NCBI GenBank assembly: GCA_004335835.1
Contig: RWJK01001026.1
Location: 15,665 to 79,664, forward strand
Length of the DNA: 64,000 nucleotides
Source of the DNA: Scenedesmus sp. ARA3
Taxonomy: Eukaryota > Chlorophyta > Chlorophyceae > Sphaeropleales > Scenedesmaceae
Direction of reading: 5' to 3'
Below the pieces are notes generated by a model, which saw nothing but the letters and a program-made list of their open reading frames with translations, searched no databases and had not been told where the DNA came from. Position numbers and translations under genes: made by a program. Positions 1-12,786 of this stretch are shown piece by piece. How positions within the stretch are numbered: the first letter of the stretch is position 1; each line of letters starts with the position of its first letter.

Positions 1-58
<58 letters not shown>
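1..58 (+). repeat. (CTG)n microsatellite before a splice acceptor
   Basis: About 19 CTG units open the window. They are followed by a short pyrimidine stretch and the acceptor at 71-73, so the run lies at the 3' end of an intron of the CotH-like gene and occupies the place of the polypyrimidine tract. Confidence 0.9.
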
Positions 59-61
<3 letters not shown>

Positions 62-73
62 TCCATGTCGCAG

Positions 74-515
74 CTGGCTTTCCGCAAGTCGAACGACTGG
101 TCCAACCCTGACCGCGTGCAGTACGGATCCCGCAGCGTCATTGGAGCACCAGGCACCTTCAACCACCTCACAGATGCCGTCTTTGATGTCACGGCAACGC
201 GCATCATGTACCTGCGGCGGCTGCGGACACTGGCTGACAAGTACTACGGCCAGAACAGGCTGCGGCAGGTGGGTTGTAAAGCATATGTACGTTTGGTATG
301 TGATTACGGCTACAAAAGGAATGCGCGCAAGAAGCTGTTTTCTTTTTGGTGATATGTGTATGATGCAGTGCTGCCTTGGTCCTGATCCTGCTGTTGCCAT
401 ACTGCTGACACTTGCTGCTTTCCTTCACCTTCCGCTGCCGTATTGCATCTGCTGTGCTCAGATGGTTGACGCGCTGCATGCCAACATGCCAGCCAGTTGC
501 TGCGCTGCCTTACAA

Positions 516-555
<40 letters not shown>

Positions 556-1834
556 CATGCACCTCATGCAGATGGTGGATGCGCTGTATGCCAAGATCCA
601 GCCAGTCGCCGCACTGGACAACACTGTGTGGCAGCGCGGGGACGGCAGCAGGGGCTACAAGCAAATCACAACTGAGTTCATCCCCATCAGGGGCAAGCAG
701 CTGCTGGAGGTGAGTTGTTTTTAAATGCTGTTGAGCAAGTCGTTTGTTTGGATATGGTACAAAGCATGTGATGGGAGCAGGGGCTACAAGCAATCACCAC
801 GGAGCGCATTCCCATCAGGGGCAAGCAGCTGCTTGAGGTAAGCAGCTTCTTTTGTTTGTGCATCAAGGACTTGACGGCAGCAAGGGTCGCATGCATATCA
901 TCACAGAGTCCATCTCCTTCTATTCACAACCTCACAGGCAAGCATTTGCTGGAGGTGCAAGGGGTTCAGCAGAGTTGTGCATGGTTCAGTTTGTCACATT
1001 TGCAAATTGGCTGTCACGCAGTGCTTGACCAACCAACGGCTGCCAGTGCTTGACGTGGCAAAGGTAAAGAAGTATGCGCAAATATGAGCACAAGCATTTG
1101 CGATTGCCTGGCAGGCAATCGCAAATGCGGACGTCCGCTCAGCTGCGGGCACAGCAAACACCACCCACACAAACAATGACAACACTGCTTCTTTGCTGTG
1201 TCTGCAGACGTACGCGCCTGGCGGAGCCAACCCGCTGCTGCCAGCCGCACAAGTGCCCAGCAGCAGCGTGGTCATCGGCTGGGGGCCCTCTGACAGCAGC
1301 AGCGATAAAAAGCAGGCCTTTGTGTCGCTGCAGCTGCGGTCACCGGGCGGGTCTGGCGACTCTGTTGACATCAGCGGCTGGAAGCTAAGCAGGCAGGGCG
1401 GGCCTACCTTCACCTTCCCCTCAGGTGCGATGTTGTGAATGCTATCAATCGTAGGGTGACTAGCCTGTTACACGAGTAGCAGCTGCCACAATATTCACGT
1501 TTGCTCTGGTTTGGTGACTGTTACCGCATGCTTGCTGGCATGGCCCCCTGCTGCTGCTTGGGAATCCTAGCAAACCAAGCTACGAAGTAGCACTAGACTC
1601 ATCCTTTCTCTTACTTAGATAGCCTTTTGCTTGTCTGCAGGCACCGTGCTTGTGAAGGATGTCACGCTGCACCTGAGTGAGAATGTGAAGGGCTTCAGGA
1701 GCCGCAGCAGCAGCCCCAAGGCTGGCGAGGCAGCGTTTGTGCTGCAGGTGCAGCCAGGGCTGCTGCCAGATGGAGGAAGTGGGGCCAGTTGGACGCTGAC
1801 AGATGACCAGGGAGCAGCAGTAAAGCTGGAGTGA
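74..1834 (+). CDS. CotH-kinase-family protein with C-terminal lamin-tail-like domain (3' part)
   Basis: The gene starts left of the window. Exons read as 74-268, 572-709, 1208-1424 and 1641-1834 (TGA), with phases matching at every junction. The first two exons encode a helical, Arg-rich segment (YLRRLRTLADKYYG) preceded by GSRSVIGAPGTFNHLTDAVF, the pattern I associate with the C-terminal half of CotH-type secreted protein kinases. The last two exons form a beta-rich module with VDISGWKLSRQGGPTFTFPSG, the hallmark pattern of lamin-tail domains fused to CotH kinases in algae and bacteria. Such proteins usually act outside the cell or in the secretory route; the kinase active site is not in view. 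Partial copies of the exon at 572-709 lie in both flanking introns. Family assignment is from recalled motifs; the 3' end of the model is firm. Confidence 0.75.
457..957 (+). repeat. Decayed copies of CotH exon 572-709 edges
   Basis: An acceptor-side copy lies at about 457-480 (AG followed by the start of the exon). Donor-side copies lie at about 783-838, ending in a GAG/GTAAG donor, and at about 905-957. All are in the same orientation as the true exon. The copies are diverged and would not extend the reading frame. Confidence 0.75.
521..553 (+). repeat. (CTG)n run upstream of acceptor
   Basis: About 11 CTG units lie 18 bp before the acceptor at 569-571 of the second visible CotH exon. Confidence 0.9.
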
Positions 1835-1860
1835 TGCATGAGGTACATGACTTCCTGGTA

Positions 1861-1862
<2 letters not shown>

Positions 1863-1911
<49 letters not shown>
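1863..1911 (+). repeat. (CAG)16 microsatellite in 3' flank
   Basis: An uninterrupted CAG run begins 29 bp after the CotH stop codon, probably within the 3' UTR. Confidence 0.95.
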
Positions 1912-1913
<2 letters not shown>

Positions 1914-2561
1914 CGCCGCCAGTACTGCAGCCAGGTGGCGGCAGTGGGCCAGCCGGAGCCGGCTCCAATAGGGCATGGGGCTGATGGCGATGTTGCTATG
2001 GCTTAATGTATTCATAGCATTATACTTGCTGTGGCTGAGGGGGCAACATGCTGATGCCACTCGGTGAGCGGGCCAGCCGCATGACGGGGGGCGAACAGGG
2101 TGCAACAGCCCAGCTGTTGTGATGATGCTGCGCACGGATACTTCTACTTGGGCGTAGCAGCGCCATGGAGTTACTTTTACAAGGAGGTGCAGACTTCTAT
2201 ATAATTGTTTGGAAAGGTAGAGGCCTGATCTGCAGCAGGCACGCGCATGGCGGTTTTTAGCAGTGCCAGTAGCAGCGGCTTTGTTGGTTAACAGTGTGAT
2301 GGCTGAGGCAGCTGTTGGCATTGCAGGCAGGGGTTTTCCATAGTTTGCATACATTGACTAGCCAGCATTGCACTTTGCAAGCCAGCACTGCAGTACCAAG
2401 GGCATCCACCGCTGAAGTGGACTTGTTAACATTAACGTAATGTTACTTGACAAACAGTGTGGCACTCTTACATGTGGGCTGGCACCATCTGAGTGCATGT
2501 ATGCGTGTACATGCCGCAGCTGCGGTACTGCAGTGCACAGCAGCAATCAAGACCAATGACA

Positions 2562-2566
2562 TGTAA
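2562..2566 (+). terminator. Candidate TGTAA polyadenylation signal for the CotH-like gene
   Basis: TGTAA is the usual green-algal poly(A) signal. This one lies about 730 bp after the stop codon, within the usual range of algal 3' UTRs. A five-base motif is weak evidence by itself. Confidence 0.3.
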
Positions 2567-3943
2567 GCGTGTTGCCTGAAATGTTGGAGAGTCAACGGTA
2601 AGCACAATAGGCACTGCATGCAACAGTGGACTCATTTGCCTTTTGCTGTGGACGATGGCCAAGACATCATTCCTGATCTCACACTGGCATTGCCGCCGCA
2701 GTGAAAGCAGACCCACACGCACCACCAGCCCACACCGCCTGACGACGCCATGTGATGCTGCACACCACCTTTAAACTTCAGCACCGCACACATTCACGTT
2801 GTGTTGCCGCAATCTGTCATAACATACACCCACAAAACCTATGTGCTTGAAACCTTACACCCAAACCCTTGCACCTAAAACAGCTACAACTATGCCCCTA
2901 GCAACCCCTCAAAGCAGCCACATTCAGCTCTGCTAGCGCCTGCCAGGCTATCTGCAGCACAGCTGGTCTGTGCACCACTATGCCATGCTGTGGAGTCTGC
3001 CTAACAGCCTTAGACCAAACCACCGCTGCCAAGCGAAAACAGCACAAAACGAAACAGCGTTGTGCACGGAGTAAACTTTGACCGGGCTGCCAACAAGTAG
3101 GCTACAAACACTGTGTAAGACCTAAATTCTGCACAACGACGGGCTCCCTGTCCCCTGACATGACCTAAACTGCACCTGCCTCCTACCTCCCTGAACCCTA
3201 ACCCTGTTGCCTCAAAACCTCAACACGCCAGCTGCACCTGGCACAACACCATCTATCTGAGAGCTGCATCACTACAGTTGTGTTGGCAAACGTGTTGCTG
3301 CACAAGTCTGACTCTTCTGCTGCAGGCAGCCAAGCACTGAACCCTACCATTCTTCACCCACATAACAACAACAAGCTACACTGACAGATGGGGCATGAGT
3401 AGTCACTGCAGCACACTCTGCATGTGATGTGATGTGTTGAATGAATGCTCTGTGTGTGTGAGTACCTGAGGGAGTACCAGAGCGAGTACCTAAGCACCTG
3501 TGGCTCGTCCTATGCTGCCTGACTACCAGTTTGCACAGCAACACCAAAGTGGCGGGACACACCTCCAGCTAGTACCAGCTGCTGGTGGCCACCATGAGAC
3601 ACACCATCACCTAGTCCCATCTACGGGCGGGACACACCCAGCAGCCGCACAGACAGACACCTTCCAGAGCACAACACAACTGCATAAGTGAGGCTGCCTC
3701 CTGACCTACTGTGGGCTGGCACGAGCTGTGGTGTGTGGTTGTGTGGTGGTGAGGTGCACTATACAACAGCAGCCCTGATGGGGACTATGATGATGCGATC
3801 AGCACAGCTGTATGGTGCACACCCGCGCAGCTGCATCGCGTGCATCCTCTACCTGCTCCTGCTGTGCCCCGCTGATTGCAGTTCACTGCTGATTGTAGCA
3901 GCAGTGCACCACTGCAAAGACGCGTCTGCAACCACCACGCATG

Positions 3944-4186
3944 TATGGTGACATGCACCACTGCAAAGACGCGTCTGCAACCCACCACACTATGTATGGT
4001 GACATGCACCACACTGTGTATGGTGACATGCACCACACTGTGTATGGTGACATGCACCACACTATGTATGGTGACATGCACCACACTGTGTATGGTGACA
4101 AGCACCACACTATGTATGGTGACAAGCACCACACTATGTATGGTGACAAGCACCACACTATGTATGGTGACATGCACCACACTGTG
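3944..4186 (+). repeat. 24-bp minisatellite, eight exact-period copies plus one outlier
   Basis: The core TATGGTGACATGCACCACAC recurs with its TATGGT at 3995, 4019, 4043, 4067, 4091, 4115, 4139 and 4163, exactly 24 bp apart. Another copy sits at 3944, and a 30-bp segment containing GCAAAGACGCGTCTGCAAC is duplicated just before the array. Units differ only at a few positions (TATG or TGTG, CATG or CAAG). There are no unique spacers, so it is a plain tandem array. Confidence 0.95.
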
Positions 4187-4499
4187 CGCACAGCAAGGCT
4201 GCCTAAACAACCTGCATGCAATGCTGGGGCAGCAAACCGTCGGCAAATGTGACTCTGGGCCTAAACCTTGATTTTTCAAACATCTGTCGAGAGTGGACCG
4301 ACTGCACAACCACGCCACACTGGCACAGCATGCCGCAACCCGCAAATGTGAGTCTGACTCAAACTGACTCAAACCACAAAACAACAGACAGCAAGGTGTT
4401 GTTAGGCTGAAGTGCAAAGCCAGGCCGCACTGCTGCAGCTGCCTACACCTGGGGCACAGCTGCCCAGAATGCTGCGGCACTGCACATCAAGCTGGTCTG

Positions 4500-5000
4500 C
4501 TGAGACCCAGGCCCTCTGCTGACAGGGTGGCAGTGAAACAGCCCCAGAACACAGCCCAGAGCCAGAGTCTCAACTGACTACAAAAGAACCATGCCGCACT
4601 GCTGCCTACCCTTGGTCCACCCAAACAGCATGCAGTCTCTCTGCTGACAGGTCGGCAGTCAAACAGCCCCAGAACGCAGCGCAGAACCAGACAGCGGCTT
4701 GACTGACCGCAACACCATGCCACACTGCTACCTACACCTTGGACCTCCTGCACAGCATACTGCCGCGCCACACAACCACCGGATCTGCAGATCCAGGCCC
4801 CCTGCTGACAGGGTGGCAGTCAAACAGCCCCAGTACACAGCACAACACCCAGTACAGAACCAGACGACGGTCGTATTTGACTGCAAAACCATGCCAATGG
4901 CACAATGCTACCTACACCTTGCTCCACCTGCACAGCAGGCAGTGTGTGGTGCAAAAGTGTCACATCATCACCAGACGCAGGCCCTCTGCAGCTGGTCAGC
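4500..5000. repeat. Degenerate ~130-170 bp tandem repeats
   Basis: The phrase CTGCTGACAGG.TGGCAGT followed by AAACAGCCCCAG.AC.CAG recurs at about 4512, 4640 and 4801. Each is followed by a segment ending in CTACC.ACACCTTG. A fourth, weaker copy begins near 4980. The units are diverged and carry no gene. Confidence 0.7.
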
Positions 5001-5160
5001 AGCAACGCAGCAGCACAGCACAGCCCAGATGGGAGTGCAGAAGCAGCAGCACCTGCAGCGCTGCCACACACGCCGCGATTATTAATGGCAGCTACTTGGC
5101 GGGCCCATGCAGCATGCTCGTAGGGTGGCCGAACACTATGCGTATGGGCACAGCTGCGTG

Positions 5161-6340
5161 ACAAAGATGTTAAACAGCCGACTGGTTAGTTAGACAGCTG
5201 CACTGCCTCATACACGCCAACAAGGAGCAAACATTTCGCTGCGTTCAGCAGCTGTAACAGGTCGCCGGCCCATTTGCATTGCTCCTGCATCACACCTGAC
5301 ACCAACGTCACTAAGGTTGAGAAAGCAAGAACTGCATTGAGACAAGACTCACCAGCTGTCACAGTAGCATCCAATGTTTTGAATGCTCACATCAGACAGC
5401 CATCACTAAAGGGATGCAGCATTGACAGCATTCAGGACAATGCTCGCCGCGCCAAAAAGGGTACTGTCATATACACGGTCATATATGCTACAAGCAGGCC
5501 TGTTCTGCATGTACACTGCAGTGCAAGCGACGCACGCTTCGGCAGCTGCTGAAAAGCGATCAGCAGCGACACTAGCTTTCGTCACATGCCTGCTGATGAA
5601 CAGCACTGTCATACGCCTGCAGCTGCAGCCGTGAGGCGGTGCTAGGGTGTGCTATAGTGTGCAGCTGCAGCTGGTGCAAGCTGTGCGCTGCAGGCACCCA
5701 CACACTGGCAAGGCTCTCAGTCCAGAGAGCCAGAGCCGCAAGCAGGTTATGTTGCGTGTATGCCATGCAGCAGGGCTGCAAGTGCTCTGCCGTTTTCAAT
5801 CCAGGGAGCCACAAACAAGACGCGCAGCAGGAATTGTTGCATGCATGCAGCAGCACGACGCACGAATCATAGTGCAGTGCATGTGTCGTATACGCAGCAG
5901 CACAGCATGCAATCCAGTACACATGCCACCGCGCGCTGCCTTCACAACCAGACACTCCTCCTGCTGCAAGTGCTGCCAACTGCTGCACCTGCACACGCTA
6001 CGGTCCAGTGTGTTGTGCGGTGTGGCAGCACACTGTCTGCAAGGGCACACTTCTTCAGTCCTCTTGCACAAGAAGCCAAATGCACATCCAAAAAAGCATT
6101 GTGTAGATATGACCATACGTTGTTGCATAGCCGGCAGCTAGCAGGCAGCTGCATAGCAGGCAGCTGCAACAGAGCATCTGCAAGACCACCAGAACCTTCA
6201 GCAGCGCATGCTGCATGGTTACCAATACATAGAGCAGGGACGGCCTTTTGGAAACTCGCCAAGCGCAAGCATGTACAATGCAGGTTTGATGCACGCCGCG
6301 CCTCAAACCCCGCAAGACCTGCAACATGTGCACAGCAACA
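5161..6340. other. No recognisable gene
   Basis: This lies downstream of the B55 gene on the minus strand and would include its 3' UTR. Long open frames exist by chance in this GC-rich DNA, but none shows family motifs or consistent splicing. Confidence 0.5.
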
Positions 6341-6348
6341 AACATAGA

Positions 6349-6415
6349 GCCCAGGCTGCTACATGAACAACATGTACAGGCGGTGGGCGGCTGCATAGGC
6401 TGCTCGGCGCGCCTG
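6349..6415 (-). repeat. Partial copy of the B55 last exon
   Basis: The segment repeats, with changes, the DNA of the B55 C-terminus immediately downstream of the true stop codon. It is the terminal-exon version of the edge duplications seen in other genes here. Confidence 0.6.
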
Positions 6416-6437
6416 CTGCTGCCATGCGCCCAGGCTG

Positions 6438-9400
6438 CTACGCGCAGAACATGTACAGGCTGTTGGCAGCTGCGCAGGCGATGACATGTGCCTCTGGATG
6501 CCATGCCATGTGCAGCAGCTTGCTGCTGCAGTCGACCTGGCCCTCCGGCTGCTGCTGCTGCTCGTTGGCGGCCTGCATGAACAACACAGCGACAGTGGCA
6601 GACATCAGAAGGGCATGGCTGGCTAGTTTTGCACCAGACATCGTAGCAGGAATGTTGCCAAAAGCTCCAGCAAACAACTGAAGTGCTGCAAGCTGGCTAC
6701 ACGGCACACAAGCTTGTGCGCAACAGCCCACAAGCACTGCAGCACCACAGCAAAGCCACGCAACCATCATAGCAGCAGCACGCCACTCACGCATGGGCTG
6801 GCTGCCCGCAGCGGCTGCAGGCGGCGCCGCATGGGGTCCCTGGAAGCCTCCAGTGCAGTGCCAGATGGCTTGGAGGGCCACGGCAGCACATACTCCTGCG
6901 GCTGCTGCTGCTGCATCATGCTGCTGCAGTCAAACACCTGCAGAAGCAGGACGAGCAGCGCGCGCCGGTGTCATGAAAGCTGTGTGGTTTGTGATTCATT
7001 GCTGTCTGAAACACAAAGGATTGCAGCATTGATGGTGCATAAACTGCGGCTGTGTTGGTGCAGTGGCGCAGCCAGGTGGCCCGGCAACTGTAGTATCCAA
7101 CACATGTCCAGGTGTTAAGCCAATGTGTACCACTGTCCACACAGCACCCATGCCATCATGAGCAGGGCAGCGCACAGCTTAGTTGGCGCCTTTTGCTGTG
7201 TACCACTTCAAAAAGAGCACAGCGCATCTCACGGCTGCAGCACCCACCTTGAGGCTGTTGCTGTAGGTGCCAGCGTGCAGCCTACTTGGCACCTTGAGGC
7301 TGTTGCTGTAGCAAATAAGTCAATGAGTTTCTAGGCCCACATGAACTACTACTTGGCAGCCAATTTTGCAGGCCGCAGCAGCATCGCACAGCTGTAGGGC
7401 TCACCTTGAGGCTGTTGCTGTAGGTGCCGCTGGCGAAGCAGGTGGCCGGGCCGTTCATGCAGCAGCCAAACTTGTCAAAGATGCAGTCGTTCTCGTACAG
7501 CTCGCTCAGCTGCGGCAGCATCAATGCAGGAGCAGCAGCAGGGAGGCAGGAGCAAGTCAGGCAGCAGCAAGGCAGGCAGCAGCAGCAGCAGGGAAGACAG
7601 CACAGAGCTGGCTCAGCAAAGGTGACGGCAGCAAGTAGATTGGAAGGTGACATCTCAAGCAACATATGAAACATTGCTGCACAGCATTTGTTGACTTCAG
7701 TCACTTCCTACTTTCGATGTTGTCGAATTCCTTTGTACACTTCAACTAAAATGATACGTAATATACCACTCAACCGTGGCCGCACTTCTTCATGCACTGG
7801 CAGGCTGGCAATGGGCCGGCCCTTTATGGCCAGGTCCCACAGCTTGAGGCTCATGAAGTCATGATTTCTACCCAGAGCATAGTTTATGTGCAACATATGT
7901 ATCGTGTTCAACTAAATCAAGTTATTTGGTGTGGTCACTCACCCGTGGCCGCACTTCTTCATGAACTGGCAGGCTGGCAATAGGCCGTGCCTCCATGGCC
8001 AGGTCCCACAGCTTGAGGCTCATGAAGTCGCATTCTTTACCAAAAGCATAGATTTTGTGCAAGTACATCAGTTATTTGGTGTGGTCACTCACCCGTGGCC
8101 GCACTTCTTCATGAACTGGCAGGCTGGCAATTGGCCGTGCTTCCATGGCCAGGTCCCACAGCTTGAGGCTCATGAAGTCCCGAGCCAGCATGTAACGCCC
8201 ACAGCTGCTGAAGCGCAGGCTGCTCGTGGACGCGATGATCTCGGAGAACCAGTTGCGCTCCGCCTGCAAGAGTCAATGGTCACCAACAGCACAGGTGCAG
8301 AGGGCGTTAGTTGGGGATTGTGTTGATATATGTGCAATCTGCAGCTGCTGAAGCGCAGGCTGCTGGTGGAGGCGATGATCTCAGGGAACCTGTCGCGCTC
8401 CTCCTGCATGAACAACGACAGCCAAATGCAGATGCAGTTGAGGGTGTTTGTGACATGTTATGTGCAGCCCGCAGGCGCTGAAGCGCAGGCTGCTGGTGGA
8501 CGCGATGATCTCCGAGAACCAGTCGCACTCTGCCTGCACACATCACCAAAGCCAAGACAGATGCAGCGAACAAAACATTGAGTGTTGTAACCGGTTGTGT
8601 GCAGCCCGCAGCTGCTAAAGCGCAGGCTGCTGTGGAGGCGATGATCTCGGAGAACCAGTCGCGCTCCGCTTGTACAAATGGACGCCACAACGCAGTTGAA
8701 ATAAGCGTTAGATGGTCACTGTGAAGATGTATGCGCAGTCTGCAGCCGCTGAAGCGCAGGCTGCTAGTGGACGCGATGATCTCGGAGAACCAGTCGCACT
8801 CCGCCTGCGTGAATGACGGAAGCCAAGCACAGATGCAGCGGGGGGTGTTGTGACATGTTATGTGCAGCCAGCAGCTGCTGAAGCGCAGGCTGCTGGTGGA
8901 GGCAATGATCTCATGGAACCAGTCGCGCTCCGCCTGCGTAAATGACGGAAGCCAAGCACAGATGCAGCGGAGGGTTGTGACAGGTTGTGTGCAGCCCGCA
9001 GCGGCTCAAGCGCATGCTGCTTGTGGATGCTATGATCTCGGAGAACCAGTGGCGCTCTGCCTGGCAGGCGCAGAGGAAAAGCAGTGCTTACTTGTTTCTC
9101 ATGGTATCAAGTTGTGATGGTGCCGACCAAAGCTACAGAAAGAATGCATTGGCAATCATCACGCAAGCGCTTGCAGTGCAGCTGTTCAGACTCTCTGTAC
9201 GCTTCAAAGGTGCCGTCTCTCACCTCATTCTCAACTTCCTGACACACTTCAGCACTCCTGTTGCACAGCACTGTGCAATCAGACTTACTGTTGCCTGCCG
9301 CTACATGGCTTCTTTCTCACCTCAGGTTCCACTTCTTGGTATGTCTTGGCGCTCCTGTCGCACAGCGCGGCACTGCGCAGGTCCCCTAGCCTGATGCACC

Positions 9401-12067
9401 CCTTGCTGCTGCTGTATGCGAATAGGCTGCAGTGGCCGGGGTGGAACTCAGCACAGGTGATGACCTGCAGAGGAGCGCCACAAGCGGCCAAAGACAACAT
9501 AAATGGGTCAAACACAGCAGTTACGAGGCAACGCAATCAAGCCAGCACAACAGCAACCATGAGTGTTGGCTGTGGGTGCCGTTTGGGAGCCGCAAACCCA
9601 GCTGGTCAGGAGAATGTATGGATTGCGGCATTGCCCGGGAGAAGAAACCTCAGTGCCTCCACACCCACAGGCGCTGCTGCACGTCATCATCGCGCAATGC
9701 CAGCACCACACGACATGGTTCAATTCAAATGCAAAGTCAAACCACGTCTGATAGTTGCTCCTTGTTGGTGGGCTCAACGTCACGATTTTGAAGCAGCGGT
9801 TGGGCACCTCCAAGCTCCACAGGTTCATGTATGTCACCGCCACATGTTGCCGGCATCCGGCAAAAGTAACAATGTTCAAACATAAAAGTAACACGATTCA
9901 AACACACCTCTGACAGCTGCTCCATGTTGGCGGGCTTGATGTCCACCATGTTGAAGCAGCGGTTGGGCACCTCCAGGCTCCACAGGTTGATGCGCAGGTC
10001 GTCTGCCGACAGGAACATGGCCTGGTCGCTGCTGACGCCGATGCTATTGATATGGTAGGTGTGCGCGTTGGAGAAGATGCGTTTGGCGCGAGACACCATG
10101 CGCACCTCGTGCGGCACCACCTGCAACGCCACATGAAGACGAGTATGTCATTGAAGTATTTCTACAGGTGCAAGCCACATGAGTCAAAGCAATGGATGTG
10201 CACAGGGATGTGCACATGCTGTGTGTTGGCAATGGATGTGCACATGCTGTGTGTTGGCAAAGGATGTGCACAGGGATGTGCACATGCTGTGTGTTGGCAG
10301 CGCGCAAGCTGGAGATGCCGCGGTACTGCAGCCGATGTGGTGGATGTGGCGCTAGCGTGCGTGCTGCAAGAGAAGCCTGGGCTACAGACGAGGGGACCAA
10401 CCCATAACAAGGAAAGGGCAAGTGCAAGCTACGCTGTTCTCCTAACACTGCTGATACGTTTGCTGATGCCTTTCTGCTGATACGTTTCCACCCTATCCCA
10501 CCCTATCCTTTAACACTGCTTATACGTATGCTGCTACGTTTCGGCTGCTACGTTTCCGCAGGAAGCAGTGTGCGCTTGGTGCGGCTTGCAGTTTCTGAAC
10601 CTGGTGTGCAGTATAGCAGCCAAGCTCACCGTGGGTATTCTCAGGCGGCCGATGCTGTAGGGCTGTGCACCACCCAGGCCGCCCAGCAGGGCAGGAGCAG
10701 CAGCCATACCCCTGGACATAGCAAGACACACAACAGGTATGCGCCACCATACGCTGAGCAATGTTGAGTGCGGATGTAGATTGCATCCATATTGCCGGAG
10801 GTCCCCATCCCATCCACCCACAGTTGCTGTGCTGACATGTGCGCCTAAGCCTGCAAAAGACATAGAGAAACCAACTGCATCGCTGCGCTCGGTCCAAACA
10901 ACATACAGCAGCCGCTGAATACGCATTGGCTGGCATAACAGCTGGCGCACGCGTGCCTATACTCACCCCGGCCGCTCCACATTCCAGCCAGTCACGATGT
11001 GCGTCTTCTTGCCATACACCTGCAGCAGCAACAGCGCAGTAAGTTGATATGTTGCGCTCTTAGAGCTGCTGCCTTGAATACGCTACAACATGTGCCAAGC
11101 ACAAGCTGATGATCACACCAGCAGCACATATGCTTGAGAGTCTTCACAGAGTTGGAAACACTGGGTGACTGGTACACCAACAAGTCATGATCAGTTTAGT
11201 AACACGTGTTATTGAGCAAAATCACAGTGTAACAGAAAAAGCTGTGCAGACCCCTCACCTTCCAGAGCTTGATGGTCTTGTCATTTGTTGACAGGATGTG
11301 CTTGGCGCCGCTGCTGCTGCTGCTCACCCACTTGACCTGCAGCACGTGAACAGCAGCATGAACATTCAGAACAGTGCCGCACTACCAGCAAAGCCACATC
11401 GTCAAAAGCCGCAGCCACAGCCGCCCCAACTGTTTCGGGTCCTCTGTGTAGAGAAGGCGGCCGTATGTTTGGCAGGTTCAGGGCAAGTCTTAGGCTGAAC
11501 CCCAATAATACCAACCCACCTGGTTCAGGCCCTCCTCAATCTCCACGCTCTTGAGGTAGTCAAACTCGGGCTCGTGACTCTGGAACTCTGTGAGGTAGCG
11601 GAACTCAAAGCCGGGGCCCCACGGAACAGGCGCACGCTGCTCTGGACCCACAGCAAAGCGCTGCAGCGGCAAAAGCAACAGGCAAGCAGCAGTGTGGTTA
11701 GATGGGAGGTGATGGTGTATCAAGAACTGTATGGTGTGGTGCAGCCGGGCCCCAGGGCACGTTGGGCGCGCTGTTCTGGACCCACAGCAAAGCGCTGCGG
11801 CAGCAGAACACACAATGAAACACACTTATGGGTTGTCAGAGTGCATGTGCTGACTGGAACAGTTTGTCGTGAGTGACGCTGCGCAGAATGTGCTGCGCTG
11901 CATGGCACTGGTGCACTGCGTGGCTGCAGGGTGAGGTAGTTCCTAACGATGCGCTGGACCAGGTGTTCACACATGGCCTGCTGCTGCTAATCATGTGCTG
12001 CAGCATCTACAGCTGGCTGCTGCTGCTGATGCGGCCGCGCATGCTTTGCAGTCCCACACATAGTACA

Positions 12068-12100
<33 letters not shown>

Positions 12101-12747
12101 GACGGCAGCTGCGCATGCTGTGCAGTTTGCATACAGCTGACTGCTGCGGCTGCGCTCACCGCCTGGCTGCTGGCGCCCTATTCAAGCAGCACCTGGTGCA
12201 TGCCGAGCTGTTGCTGCTGTTGCTTGTGGCTGTGCAGTCCGTCACTGCTGCTGCTGCTGCTCTGCTGCGCGTTATTGCGCTTACCGCCTGGCTGGCGACC
12301 TTTTCAAACAGCACCACGCGGCCCCCCTTGTCCCCGGTGGCCAGGTAGGAGCCGTCAGCGTTGAACTCCACAGCAGAGATGACGTCAGCTGCATTTGAAT
12401 AATAGGTAGCAAAAGTAAGGCACACAGCAGACAGCAGAGCAATTGCATCAGTGGCCAGGTAGGAGCCGTCAGCTTTGAACTCCACGGCAGAGATGACGTC
12501 AGCTGCATCAAATCATATAGTGTGCAGCACAGCAGACAGCGGAGCAGTTCACAAGGCGGACGGGAGGTCCTACTTACAAAAAATGAATGTAGGTAGGCAA
12601 ATCTGCGGTGAGTCGAGGCTGGTGACAGTTGCCCCACATGCTACCTGCTTGAACCAGACAAAGACCGCCAGTACCTGCACCCAGCACTAAGTTGAAAGCT
12701 GCACAACTCTCTCAAGCCCCACATACATGCCCAAACAGCAGGCATTG

Positions 12748-12786
<39 letters not shown>

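Larger units (their letters stand above)
1835..5160. other. Gene-free region with decayed repeats
   Basis: No open frame here has a recognisable family motif or convincing splice pattern. It holds the CAG run, a 24-bp minisatellite and a set of degenerate longer repeats, listed separately. The 2760-3560 part is CA-rich and without visible structure. Confidence 0.6.

Noticed and set aside
3941..4190. CRISPR-like array
   Set aside because: Units are contiguous 24-bp tandem repeats without unique spacers, in a eukaryotic nuclear context.
3785..4480. Long minus-strand frame with repeated VTIHSVV units
   Set aside because: It is simply the 24-bp minisatellite read in frame; period divisible by three keeps it open.
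8332..9070. Mutually exclusive cassette exons in B55
   Set aside because: The copies keep acceptors but have no donor, so they cannot be complete internal exons.
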